Positions 9,897 through 21,788 of a DNA stretch of 64,000 bases are shown in pieces; position 1 is the stretch's first letter; every line of letters starts with the position of its first letter. The stretch is from positions 1,116,001-1,180,000 of the forward strand of contig NJPS01000079.1 in assembly GCA_002946415.1 (NCBI GenBank), given 5' to 3'. Source of the DNA: Rutstroemia sp. NJR-2017a BVV2 (taxonomy: Eukaryota > Ascomycota > Leotiomycetes > Helotiales > Rutstroemiaceae). Under the pieces are notes generated by a model that was not told where the DNA came from, searched no databases, and saw nothing but the letters and a program-made list of their open reading frames with translations. Position numbers and translations under genes: made by a program.

Positions 9897-12221
9897 GTTG
9901 GCGACTAGTGATGAATAAGGTATTTAGTTGGTGGCGTGAGTAATAGTGGTATTTACTGAGTTGATGATGAGAGCCACAGAAACAAGAAGTTTATTGATAG
10001 CTGTGATATACTCTTTTATACGAGTTGTTCCCCACGCTGATGGCCATCAAAATATTGACCAGAATCAAACTGCAAGTCCAACCTGGCTAACCCCGTAGGG
10101 AATATCAAAAATTCTGAAACTTGCAGGGCTACTCAAGCGGTGATTTGACCTTGCATTGACGAGCAGATGAAAATTCCAGTATGTTCGATAGCTATACGAC
10201 AGTGAAGGCCACACTTTAGGACGCTACGCCGCAGATTTCTAGAGCTTCGTGACTGGCTTAAGCAGGTTGGGTTACTCTTTCGGCCGGCCCGCTGGAGCTG
10301 TCTTGTTGCAGCTTGCATCGACGAATACGAATGTATTAATTTGATAAATCGATAGGAATGGCTAGGTATATAAATGTAGATGTAACTTACCCAATTATAG
10401 GCCAATTCCAGAATGAGAAGACAGCAAACATTGTGTTTAGTTGATACAGTGCAAGCAATCAAGCAATTAAGTATGAATAAGATCCAGGCGTATCTTGTTT
10501 CAGCTCTTTGTCAAGTGCTCTGCGAAAGTATCGTTGATAGTTTTTATATTCAGTTAATACACTACGTTCCTAACGAATGATTTCGTAGGGCGAGAGGAAA
10601 ACAGAAGGACGAGGAGAGAACGCTATTCGTTTAGATTCTGCTTGTCACTAATGTTAAATATAGTCCGTGTAGACAAGTGGTCAATACCTATCGGGCTCCG
10701 CTTTCAATTTCTTCACCGTGACTGCCCTTCGTGCCTCTGCCCTGCAGCTATTTGATATTTTATCATATTTATGCGTTTCTTCGTCTTTTCTATTCCTTGA
10801 AAGTCTTTCTTTCTAGCTACAACTTTGGCCTTAACGTCTATTCCCTTGGTAGCCTCTGTGGTACTTTTTCGCGCCGCCCCGCGCGTATGCTGCATATCCA
10901 CAATTTCCATCTCATTGCTATTTTTGTATTTTTGACGTGCTGCGTCTGCTTTTTCTTTGTCTCTATGTTCCGAGGATTGGACCACCAACAGGCCCTTGAT
11001 AAGACCAATATTTCTGCCAAGACATCATATCCAGCTGCTTTGTACGTACAGACGTCGTCTCAGTCCCAGGTTTTGGTCGGTAAAATTTGACGAGGTCGTT
11101 GGTGGGGGAGGGATAGGTTGGATTTCGGTCCCGAAATGGGCCGCGCGGGTACACATAATCGTCCTACGAATATGGGGGCAGTACACGAATGCGACCAGGA
11201 CTTTAAGATTAGACGCCGTTTGGTGTCTCTCGTGCGCTAGCGTTTTCCGAAAAGGGGCTGAGTCGGACTAATCAGTGATTGGATGGTTAAGCTGTGGCTT
11301 CATCCACTGATTTTCGAAAATTTGATTGGAAGGTTTCACTGACCTTTGTTTTGTTGGTACAGTAAGACTTACACCCCGCACAACTTCGGAAGGAGCATCA
11401 TCTTCTAGATGTTCCTCTAGATGTTCCTTCTTCGCCTCAGCCTTTCATCAGACTTCGCCATGATTGACTTTCGAAGAACAAAGTCGCACTTTTAATGTTG
11501 CTGTCTCACATGCGTGCTTTCGCGAGGAGAGGTTATTTCCCGGCACATACAGAGGTGCCACAAATGTGGAGATATATCGCACTAACGAGCCTAAGTTGTA
11601 CAGACAGTTACGTTGCTCACTTATCAGGAAAATTGACGATCATCGTCAGAGACGTTTCCCTATCGAAGGTGTGGTGAAAGCACGACGCCGACGCGTACAT
11701 ACATGAGGTAGTGATCAGAATCCCCCCTTCGGGTTATCCCGGTGGCTCGCTCGAGTCATGCATTTAATTCGTTTGTTCTGCGTGTTCATGGCATGAACAC
11801 GCAGAACCTCATGGTGCCCAGTATCAAAGCATCATGTAACACTACCCGCAGATCAGTCCCGAAACCAAGAGAACCAGTGTTGTATTCACATTAACCTATA
11901 TACTGCCTCCATATCTTGGCAAGCTTGTCTTCGCACCTTTCTTCGTACAATTCTTTGTGGGGATAGTGGTAGGGATGGTATGTAGGAGACCCCTATGTGA
12001 CCATTATCTAGAATTCTATCCTTATATAATACCCCCAACACAAGAGTACACGGTGGCACTGGTGTACTGCCACATATGGTACGCGCCTATCAACTTCAAC
12101 CTTAACTTAAACTTCCAGTTCCCTGGGGGAATTTCTCGAAGGTATTGCTAGATTGTGGAAGAACTGTCGCCAGGACATCGAGAACTCCAGAAATCCTAAC
12201 GCCGCGGCCCATTTTAAAGTT
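9897..12221. other. Gene-poor stretch with a perfect palindrome
   Basis: No gene can be supported. Several open frames occur (on both strands at 10713-10988, 10133-10462, 11464-11706), but opposite strands overlap and none has a signal, domain or splice support. A perfect 33-nt inverted repeat lies at 11775-11807. The last ~120 bases before 12222 are open in the frame of the next gene back to 12111 but contain no ATG, so they could belong to an earlier exon of that gene. Confidence 0.45.
11775..11807. repeat. Perfect 16-bp inverted repeat with 1-nt centre
   Basis: The 16 bases GTTCTGCGTGTTCATG at 11775-11790 are followed by a single G and then their exact reverse complement at 11792-11807. 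As RNA or single-stranded DNA this would form a long stem with almost no loop. No gene end is adjacent, so a simple terminator role is not indicated. It may be the trace of an inverted duplication or a binding site for a dimeric protein. Confidence 0.9.
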
Positions 12222-14598
12222 ATGGAGCACGAGGACTTTGGACTCTTTGAGGCAAATTATACCCATGTTGGCGATGCCAATGTCGAACATGCCTTGGACA
12301 ATCAACAACCAAGATGTCGTGACTTTGACGACTGCCATGGCGGAGGTGAATTCGACAGAACCAGAGCAATGTGAGAATTGACACCCCTTAAATCTGTTCG
12401 AGCAATACTAACAAATAATACTTGAGTAGTGTTTGGACCATATGCTCTTCTGCGGCAATATATACCACTAAATATCTGCTGATATCACATGGCTTTCGTA
12501 AGTAGATCAGTCTTACTGTTACAGCTTGACCTTCCAGCTAACACGACCCCAGACTATCGTATGACAAGTACTCTCAGCGATGGACTTGCGTTAATGCTAA
12601 TTGTTCTGCAGCACTTGTGATCTCTACGCTGTACTTCATTGCACTCCTGCTGGCGTATACGACTATCACAAGCAGCAAGTCGTGCCAAGTCGAAGTTGGA
12701 TCAATAACCGATCGCTGGTCAACAAGTTCATTGACGAAAAAAGTCAAGGTTAATGCTCTTTCTCCAGACAGAACTTGGATACGGATGGTACCTTCGGCGG
12801 TTGCGGCGGCCTTGGCATTGCCGTTTTTCGTCCAAGCACTTCTACATATGCCTAGTTTACCAGTGCTGGTTATGCTCTTCGTATGTTAAAAGCCCTGATG
12901 ATGCCTTGGTAAAATATAGCTAACACAGCGAAGCCAATCAGTTTTGCTACAGAATCTATTATTTGTTTCACCTTGTCGATCTTTCCTCCCTTCAAGCCAG
13001 AGAGGCGTTTATCACCCGAAACATTCTGGGCCATCTGCGCCACAGCACTCGTCCTATACAATGAATACCGTCTCATGGTTCCAGGGATCCTTTTCAGTTG
13101 CGGAGCGTACATCTTCGTTGGAATATGTCGAGCCTCGCTTTCAATGGCGTCACGAACACTTGTGGATGAAGATGCCCGATCGAAAAGCTACCACGAATTT
13201 GCACTTATGACCATGATATATGGTGCGATGTTCAGTGCGTTTGGAGCAGTTAGATACGAAGTTCATATCCTAAACTGTTTCCCCGATTCTACCACGAGAT
13301 TAATGATACTCCTCGGGACTACTTTCACAGTCGGCGCATGTCTCTCGGGTACCACTTTGCATGTATATACGCCAATTTGCTCTTCCGTCAGTTCTGCTCG
13401 CTCTGGCGTACCTCATTCTGTTTACGAGATAGGAACGTCGTTTTTTGTTACGGCGTTAATATTTCTGGCAACGTTAGCAATCGAGCCAGTGACTGTTATC
13501 TCCTGGGCACAGATCGCAAGCTACCTCTCTGCCGTCATTTGCCTGGTCGGCTTTTCACGAGTACATAGTACTATAGAAGATGCCTCCAAAGTCGTTCGAA
13601 AGTGGCTCCGGGATCTTCCATACGTGCCCCAAGCCAACGCCCAATGCCATTCAAAAATTAGCAAACTTTTCAGCTTTCTAGTCATCCTCCTCGCTACAGC
13701 CCTAACCACAACCGTCATATCTAGCATCTGCCATCTCCGCCTCAGCACTCTCTCCCCAGGTCTGTCCACCACACTCGACAAAGCCTACATGCCTGAGCGC
13801 TCTTCCTTCGACATCGTAATCAGCGCATACGCCGAAACCCCCTCCTCCATCGCACATATGATCTCCTCCATAAAATCCACCTCTTATCTCTCGACTCTGC
13901 AACCACGCGTCATAATTTACACCAAAGACCCCGCTACAGATCTCTCAGACCTACAAAACACCACCGGTGCCGACATCGTGCAGCGACTTCCGAATCTCGG
14001 CCGCGAAGGCGCGACTTTCCTCCACCATATCGTGAATAGCTGGGATAACCTCGCCGAGAAAACCATGTTCATCCAAGCGCACGCGCATAACATGCGAGAA
14101 CTAATCCCACGAATCGACTCGTATCTCGTTCCGAATACAGGGATGCTAAGTCTGTCTTTCTCGGGGGAGACATGTTTGTGTATGAACTGCGAGGATCACT
14201 TCGGCTGGAGCGATGCTTGGTTCGTGGTTCCCAGTTTGTACGAAAGTGTGTACCAGCAACCGTGCGAAAACGATACAGAGGTGCTGCTCAGCTACAAGGG
14301 ACAGTTTGTTGCATCGGCGAAGAGGATTAGAGGAGTGCAGAAAAGTGTGTATGAAGGCTTGCTTGAGACGATTACGAGTGAGAGTGGGTGGAGCCATGAT
14401 GAGAGGTTTGTGAGTGAGAGCGATTCACCTGATAATCCAGATTTTGGATTCGTGGTCGAGAGAGTCTGGAGTTTGTTGATGCAATGTGCGGTGGATGAGA
14501 AGGTGGAGAAGATGTGTCCATCTCTGTTGAGTGGGATGGGATGGGGTGGGGATGTTGCAGATTGTCAGTGTTTGGATGATGTAAATGTGGAAGTGTGA
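12222..14598 (+). CDS. Multi-pass membrane protein fused to DUF3431
   Basis: Model: exons 12222-12370, 12430-12497, 12612-12880 and 12934-14598, about 716 aa with continuous phase. The start is the first in-frame ATG after a stop at 12108; an upstream exon is possible. The third intron uses an AAG acceptor in this model. Hydrophobic segments fill the N-terminal two thirds (for example LVISTLYFIALLLAYTTI, VPSAVAAALALPFFVQALL, FFVTALIFLATLAI), with an overall layout like a drug/metabolite-type transporter. From about residue 440 the soluble part matches DUF3431: FDIVISAYAETPSSI, LPNLGREGATFLHHIV and FIQAHAHNMRELIPRI are typical blocks, with a later Cys pair (CLCMNCEDHFGW). DUF3431 proteins resemble glycosyltransferase-like folds, but their function is not established. 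The arrangement suggests a membrane-anchored sugar-processing or transport protein (inference). Confidence 0.8.
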
Positions 14599-15290
14599 GA
14601 TTATGCTTTATTTTCTGGTTCAAATGTTCGGTATAAATTTGGAGTTTGGTACGGAAGATATAGCTCCCACGAGGATGGGATAACGTCTGGAGTTTGGGAC
14701 CGATACCATATAGAACTGCGTTACATTTAGATCGCGTTATGGCTTTATTTCTGTAGGACAATAAATAAAACTTTTGGTAGAGATATATCGGCGGGGAAGC
14801 TCACCCTACGTCTTCGACTGCCAGTGTCGAGTGGTAGTCCCCTTGTCTCAGTGTCGAGTAGTAATTTTCATAGTCCAGTTGGCCACAAAGAACGACCCCA
14901 AGGACATCTATAACCATTAACAGCACTCCTAAAGTTTCAAATAATTTGATCTTAACGTACAAGGCCACTTCCTAGCATAGGAATGTAATTAGAAAAGTCT
15001 CCGGTTATAGCTGCGTCGGTAAATCACCTACGTAGAAAGAAGCACAAAGTAGATTTGAACGAGATTCGCTGTAGATATCTTAGTCTATTCTCTATATAAT
15101 GTACAAGATTTTGTGATCGCGGTGAAAGCAGTCATGAAACGTCGTGATTCATCCAACCGTTGTCGCCATGTAAACCCCATAACTCCTGCCGGCCATTTTT
15201 ATTATTATATAGTACATATCCCCAAACACCAACCGATCTAACAAAAGCCCTCGTCGTAATCGTACATATCCGCATTCGTCCCAGACCGTA
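14599..15290. other. Intergenic between convergent genes
   Basis: This is the 3' side of both the DUF3431 gene and the aquaporin gene. AT-rich, with short open frames on both strands that carry no recognisable sequence. No gene seen. Confidence 0.55.
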
Positions 15291-16395
15291 TCACCTTACC
15301 CATTTCCGTGATCCACCACCTCCATTCGGCCCAAAGTTACTCCTCCTAACTTTCCCCCAATCAAAAGCTGCTGGCACACTCTCCATATGCCCACTTTCTC
15401 CGCTCTCTTCATCAGTAGTATATCTTACTTTCTTCTCATTCATAAGATACGGATCCATCCCACTCAACCTCCACCAATCGCGTCTCTCAATCCTTGGCGA
15501 GCCACTCCCATAATCTCCCCTTAACACGACCGGTAGACCGCGCAAAGTTTCCAATATGAGATCCGCCTGCTTCGTCGACAATTTCCCCTCCGATTTCTCC
15601 TTATCTGCGTCGCCTCCCACTAGTTCGTATTCCATCGCTTTAAGACCGAGATATAGCCCTGCAGCGAGAATAGCGCCGAGAGCTGGGCCTAACCAGTATA
15701 ACCAGTGATATGTAGGGAATGATAGGCTTGCCAAAGCGGGAGAGAAAGCTCGAGCAGGATTAATACCGGCACCAGTCCAGAAAATTCCGACGAGATGGCC
15801 GATGAAAAGGGAGAAACCAATGCCGATTGGTGCAACGAAGGTAGACTTAGTCTTTTCAGCGACAAGCATGAGAATTGTAATGATGAGCATAAATGTTAGA
15901 AGCATTTCGATGAAGAGACCCTGGACTTTTCGTTGCATATGTTAGTGATGGGCCATAGGAGGGTTGTGGGCGGAATCTACCTGGGGTGACACCAGGTCCC
16001 AGTGACACTGCAAATAGAATATCATTTCCGGGAATGACAGCTCTGGCGGAAAGAGCAGCGAATGTTCCTGCCAGAAGTTGAAGAGGAATAAGAAGCGCTG
16101 CTTTTACGGGCGGTACTGCTCCGATAAGAACTAAAGCGAAGGTAACGGCGGGATTGAATTGTCCACCACTAACACGAAAGAAAATCCAAACATTCGCCGC
16201 AAGGCTGGCACCGAATCCTAGGGCAATATATAGTAGCACCGATGTATTCGTTGCGTTGGCCGTAAGAGGCACTGTTCCATTTGGCTGGTTGGCTGTTTGT
16301 GCAGCCGCAAAAGCGAAGAACAGGAAGAGATACGTCCCGACAAACTCTCCAATGGCGGAAACCAAGTAGTCCCTTGCAGTCGGTCCAAGCCCCAT
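15291..16395 (-). CDS. Aquaporin (MIP family channel)
   Basis: A six-helix membrane channel for water or small solutes. Exon 1 (16395-15981) and exon 2 (15925-15291) join across a 55-nt intron (GTAGAT donor, CTAAC branch) to give 349 aa. I used the ATG at 16395; the frame is closed by a stop shortly upstream. Both half-helix signatures are present: GGQFNPAVTFAL in the first half and GAGINPARAFSPAL in the second. The residue after the second NPAR is Ala, not the Asp typical of aquaglyceroporins, which favours an orthodox water-channel type. The C-terminal ~110 residues form a long hydrophilic cytoplasmic tail, longer than in classical aquaporins and rich in Gly, Ser, Arg and Glu. Substrate cannot be settled from sequence alone. 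Confidence 0.93.
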
Positions 16396-18912
16396 AACGG
16401 CGCCGGCGATACTTCCTCGTACGGAAGTCTCAAGTATCACGGCCAAGTGAGATATACTCTACCCACTTCTCTCTGCAATGTAAATGAAAGTGAAGAACTA
16501 TAGGAAACAAAATATTACAAAGAACTATACGACAAATTACTTAAGAGAGCGGAGATGAGGGGTTGTAAGAATTGGAGAGGGGGGAAGTTCTTTATGCAAG
16601 CTTGGAAGCAATCCGTGGTGACACCGCGAGTTGGGCTCCCTGTCTCTGATCCCCCGGACAAGATGCTAGAAAGATGAAATACCCACAATGTACTCATCAC
16701 GCAATGAGACTACATAAGCCTCCAGAAAGGCCACATGATGGTATGTGCTCGAAACTCCACGATACTGGATGAAGTTTAAGATATGAGTAGGATAATGGCT
16801 CATCTCAGAACAGCTGTAAATGCAAGGACCCCTAACCTCAAGCAACGACCACCAGACCCCTTCTGCAAATATGAGATCCAGTAAATTTTCCATATTTTAT
16901 GATATGGGATGTCCCAAAAGTATGAAGAGAACCTGGTACATTATAACGACCCTTATCGCCAGAACAGCATCCCATAATACTGACGCAGATCTGCAGGCGG
17001 AAAGAACAAATCCCTAGCACTGGCGGATCAAGAGATGTAGCATATCGCATGAATTAAAATCTGAAGCCAGTGCAATTATGCTAGGATGCGTAGCTAACAT
17101 GAAGCGCTCAAGCCTTGAGATACCAAACGTGGAGGGCTAGTCAGTTTCACAAACGAGGGGAACTAGGATTGAGAACAAACAATGGGGCATATGACGGATG
17201 TTCGAACTTTAGTCCAGGTTATTCTTTCTACTTCTTGCATTAATTAATAATTGCGAGACTCGATTGGCCGTAAGTCTGAAAGGAATAATGCATCGAGAAG
17301 GACCTTTTGATTATTGCAGGATAATTCACTCCATCTGAGAAACTTTCCATGTGGACATTGAAGCCAACTTGTCTTTCCCGGCGGTAACATTGCGTGCAGG
17401 ACGTCATCTGAAGAATCTAACGTCGAACTCTCTGTAAAGGCCACTTTCCATCGGATCTTCTAGCCGCATCCTCCTCTTGAGGCTCCGAGGTATACCCAAT
17501 CATTATGCAAACAATGAAGAAAGCTTGCAACTTTCTGATACGGGATAAATAGCAGCATAGGATTGGAAACACGCGCGGGGGTGTAAGATGTTAGACGGTC
17601 AGAGCGTGACTGTACTCGAACGTCTCAATGAGGTTATGAATAGAGGTCGGACGCATCAAGAGACAAGAGTGCAAGCTCTTCATGTCGAATCCTTTAATAC
17701 ACACGGAAAACTTTACGATGTATAAATCAAGACCGAAGTGGCCAAATGTTGAAACATGTGTTTCCTCGCACAGACGGTGAAGTTATGATTGAGTTTTAAC
17801 AAATCCAGCGCTCTGGGGGAAGAAAACCAGTTGGCCATATCCTCGTAATTTGCTGTTTGCACGGTAGCTTATGCTGATATCTGGCAGCTGTTCGTTAAAT
17901 TCGCCACAACGCCTCAATTATTGCTGAAAAGACGTGTGGCTGCTCCCACCTATGTGCCCATGTATACGATATCTCCACGGACCTCATCGAAATCGTGAAC
18001 AATTGATGCGTGAAGTTTAGCCCCCGGAAAGTCTAGCCCCCGGAAAGTGCATAGGAATGAACTATGAGATATGGTATCGGATATACTTATAAGTCTCGAG
18101 GCATTGCGGAGGTGGTAGATTCCATCTTGGCCGAAATGCCTCTCGAATGCTGCTCGAGTAATTCTGCGCGCCAATTCTCTACGACAGGCTCGATTTGTTT
18201 TGTTGAACGTCGAATAGCTTGAGGGTCGACGCGCTTGGAGGAGCAGGACTCTACTTGAAACATGATCCTCCCGTTAAATCCGCGATTCCTTCAATGATGA
18301 ACGATGTTCGCAGCCGTGAGTTGAGGATTAATCGTCGGCATTACGGTGCACTCCTACGGAAAGCTTCGCTTCATAGTCGGTTCAAGCGAAGTATCTATCG
18401 GGTTTGATGCTGAACTGAACGAATACTTACCCTCAGACCTGAAGAACTCACCTTTAGCACTCAGAAGCTACCACGACGAATACCCTCAAATGCCGGGCCT
18501 GCCCAAAAATCCACATTACTGGCTGGAATACAAAATGACAGATACCATCCCGGCTGCCCAAGCGGATGACAACGAGGAGGCTTAACAGCGACTGAGGAGA
18601 GCCTAAATGCAGTGGGGGAGGGGGTGGTGTCACGGCCACTGTCACCTGACTCAAACGTGCTTATCACGGGTAAAGCCTTACCTAATCAGGACTAGCCGGT
18701 ACGAGTGCATGAACCACCGGGTTGTTACTTTACCTTGCTAGGATTTCTTACCTTTATCTTTCTGTTTTCTTTAGCTTAGTATTTTCAATACAACGTGGAT
18801 TCTACCTATTCATGGTATTCCCGATCGTGACAATTCGCGAACCAGCTCTTTATATCAACCGGCCCCCGGCCCCGTTGTATATAAACAACAAATGAAACTT
18901 ATATTCAACAAT
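16396..18912. other. Gene-poor stretch, possible relics
   Basis: No complete gene is supported. Two segments read like protein but lack a start, splice partners or recognisable domain. One is on the minus strand at about 18174-17950 (contains RAAFERHFGQDGIYHLRNAS). The other is on the plus strand at about 18440-18585 (contains SYHDEYPQMPGLPKNPHYW). They may be parts of decayed genes. A short tandem repeat lies at 18018-18048. The first ~300 bases are the aquaporin promoter. Confidence 0.4.
18018..18048. repeat. Short direct tandem repeat (2 copies)
   Basis: The unit TAGCCCCCGGAAAGTC at 18018-18033 is repeated next to itself as TAGCCCCCGGAAAGT at 18034-18048. It lies inside a weak minus-strand frame. 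Probably a local duplication. Confidence 0.85.
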
Positions 18913-21788
18913 TTAACCAACCATTCCCCGTTGACTTGTCTTGTAGTTCTCGAACTGGCGAATGAACTCATCCTTGAAATCCTTGACGTTACTCAATACC
19001 TGCTTGAGGTCCTTCTTCTCCAGCTTGGTTCTCTTCTCGGCACGTGCCAAGCCCAATGCGGAGGTAACAATGTTTCGAATTTGCCGTCCATCAAGGCCCA
19101 TTTTCCACACATCCTCTTCGAGCCACTCTGTCACGTCGTCATATCCTTTGATAAGGTTTTTCTCGGCTAATGGGTTCAAGAAACCGTTGAAAATGGCCAG
19201 GGTTTGTGCTTTGTTTAGGTGGCCATATTTAATTGCAATGTGGATACGGGACTGAACGGCGACGTCAAATTGGGCTATCTGGTTTGTTGTGAGGATCAGA
19301 ATTCCTTTGTTAAGTTAGTTTCTTGTTGCCGAATTAATTAAAGGTGGATTCCTCTACCTTGATAATATTCGAGGACTCGAAGGAACACTACGTTCTTGTC
19401 AATTATCTGTTAAGTCAGAATGGCCCTGGGTTCTACTCACCGGAAACGAGAGCATTTCTCTCCGTGTTGTTTGCCATGCCTTGGCCTCTGCTCTCCAAGA
19501 AAACATCGGCTTCGTCACTATATCATGGAATGTTAGGACCTACATATCTATCAATTCGTAGATGCTCACATGAGAAGTATAGCCTGCCACGAAGTAGCCA
19601 AGGCGAAGATCTTGGCAAGGTTTGCCTCGACTTTTTTTGCCTTGGTCCCAACATCTGCTACACTAATGGAAAACAACGGCTTTCGTGCGGCAATGGCTAC
19701 CGTCTCGGCCGTGGAAGTTTTGCCGACACCAGGAGGTCCTGAATTTATCGCTTTAGAATCTGATTAAGTTCATTTGTGGAACGTCCTAGGGCCTTACCAT
19801 AGAGTAGGATCACCAAGCCTTTTCCTTTTTTGGCAACAATGTCATCTACTACGAGAGGATTTTCTCCCTCTACTGACTCTGTTGTGCCGTGACCATTTAC
19901 TAGATTCAGTATCATCTTCTTGGTCTCGTCCCCATCAGCAAGTTGGAGTCTAGTAGACCACGAATTGTTTGGGTCATGCTTGGGTATAGGGTTCAACGAT
20001 GTAACCTGGAGCTGAGCCCACTGCTTATCGCGCAAGACGTATCCAAGTACCCTGGGTGGACACAGCATGTACTGTTCTTCGTCCCAAATACCTTCTTGAC
20101 ACTCTTTTTCATCGAACTTTGATCTGTATTTCGCTCTCAGTCCTGTATTCCCTTGACAATCTTGGCATCTACATTCGTCGTTATCGTTGTCTGACACTAG
20201 GGGGCCCACCCGTGCGGATACTGGGCCATAGCGGAAGTAAGACTCGAAATCAACCATGACTCTACTATCAACCTAGCAAGCCATTAGTTCGTCCATGTAC
20301 AACGGATGATATAGCTTACATCGGTCGACTTTGGAGCAGTAATTGAGTCTGCAGACGATGAATCCAAATGAAGTCTTCTGCGGAACTCAATCTCAGGATC
20401 AAAAGTCGATTGCGACATCTGATCTTCGTCCTAATATGTATGCGTCAATACGTATTTGACACGGTGCCAGTAGACTAACGTTATCATCATCACCGCGAAT
20501 TCCAGAAAATCCCTTTCTATCAAAGATAGCCTCCCCGCTATATTCAAACATTCGCAACTCTTGCTTCATCATGCAGACATTTCGGAAGATCTTTCCCCGT
20601 TCGATCAAGTTCTTTTTGATGACTGTATAGTTGCTTTGGAACTCGAGGGGGTAAAACGGCAATGTTGCGATCGGTTTATGGCCATCGAAACGCTCTATCT
20701 TCAGCTTTAGGCATAATCGCTTGAACATCTTCCCGTCCCAGTCGTAAGTCCAGCAATGGACACTCCACATGGGGCTCGTGTGTGGCCAGTACCTCATGTT
20801 TCCTTTCACGATAAATACCTGATCTTGTCCCAAGAATGCCTTACCGTATACCAGCGTACCGGGAGGGAAGAGCGTCCACAGCGTATCATACGTCACGTTT
20901 TTCTGATCTTTGTTGGACTCGCGCATCTTGAAGTACTTGTCGAGTTTTGCGTCGCCAGATCCGCTTGAAAGCGTATCCAGGAGAATTCTAAGATCTTCTC
21001 GGGCTTGCTTGTCTGTTTCCTCTTTAGATTGCTCCTTAGTTGCCAGTTCAAGTTTATCCCAATTAAAGATCAAGGGTGGGTATGGGGAGTAGAGAGTCAC
21101 AGGAGGACCACGGAAGATATGGTATGGGTAATCGCCCATGAGGTCTTTAAGAAGGCTCCACAGGTTTTCGTTTGTGATCTCTAGCTCCCCATCGTTATCA
21201 TCTTCATCTTCGTACAGGACCTTGCGTAAAGTAAATGCGTGGAATGTGTCTGTTACTTTAGAGACTGTAGGAGACGTGTCACTCGGGAGCTGGTCTTTGC
21301 GCTGTCCTGTTTCAGGGTCGGTTCTGTTTATCAGGATTCTCGCACGGGATTTGGGACCCGTCTCCGTTTCTGTTGCCTGCTTCACGTTAATCTTGCCGAG
21401 GATAGTGCCCGATAGCATAGTGCTTACCGCATCTTCCTCTGTTTTTGCTTTTGTAGGAGAGGAAACCCGGTATAGTTTAGCTGGCTGTCTACCTTTGAGG
21501 GACGCTATGTGGGGTGCATCTAGCTAAAAGAATTACATACCTGAGTGAGGGCGACTTCGGTTACTTTGCCGGTCGAATTGTCGGTTACTGTAAAAACTTT
21601 CTCGTGAAGATCATTGTGTCTCTTCTCCAACGCAGCGAACCTTTCCTCGAGATTTGCTAGTTTCTCTTGTGTCTTAACTTCAAAATCAGTACGCCGCTCA
21701 TACTTGGACTTTATCCCAAGTGAGGCTGTCTACTTACGGGTGTTTCTTTATGCATATGTGCAAACGATGTGGTCTCAGGAGTGGCCAT
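18913..21788 (-). CDS. AAA+ ATPase with N-terminal DUF7025-type domain
   Basis: Nine exons on the minus strand give 818 aa with exact phase: 21788-21738, 21672-21565, 21523-20480, 20430-20320, 20272-19798, 19738-19570, 19517-19441, 19387-19358, 19304-18913. The second intron is the least certain because it is only 41 nt. Order: a coiled-coil start (QEKLANLEERFAALEKRHND), a large conserved fungal domain of the DUF7025 type (WSLLKDLMGDYPYHI, TLWTLFPPGTLVYGK), then the AAA+ module. The module has Walker A GPPGVGKTSTAET, Walker B ILLIDEADVFLESR, sensor-1 ILILTTN and arginine-finger region QSRIH, followed by a C-terminal helical lid. All catalytic motifs are intact. The family is expanded in filamentous fungi; its substrates are unknown. 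A remodelling or unfolding ATPase is the natural inference. Confidence 0.92.

Noticed and set aside
10713..11090. Overlapping open frames on both strands
   Set aside because: They compete for the same DNA and neither has a start context, splice site or recognisable sequence.
15291..15938. Separate gene for the second half of the aquaporin
   Set aside because: The two halves join exactly across a consensus 55-nt intron and each holds one of the two NPA motifs.
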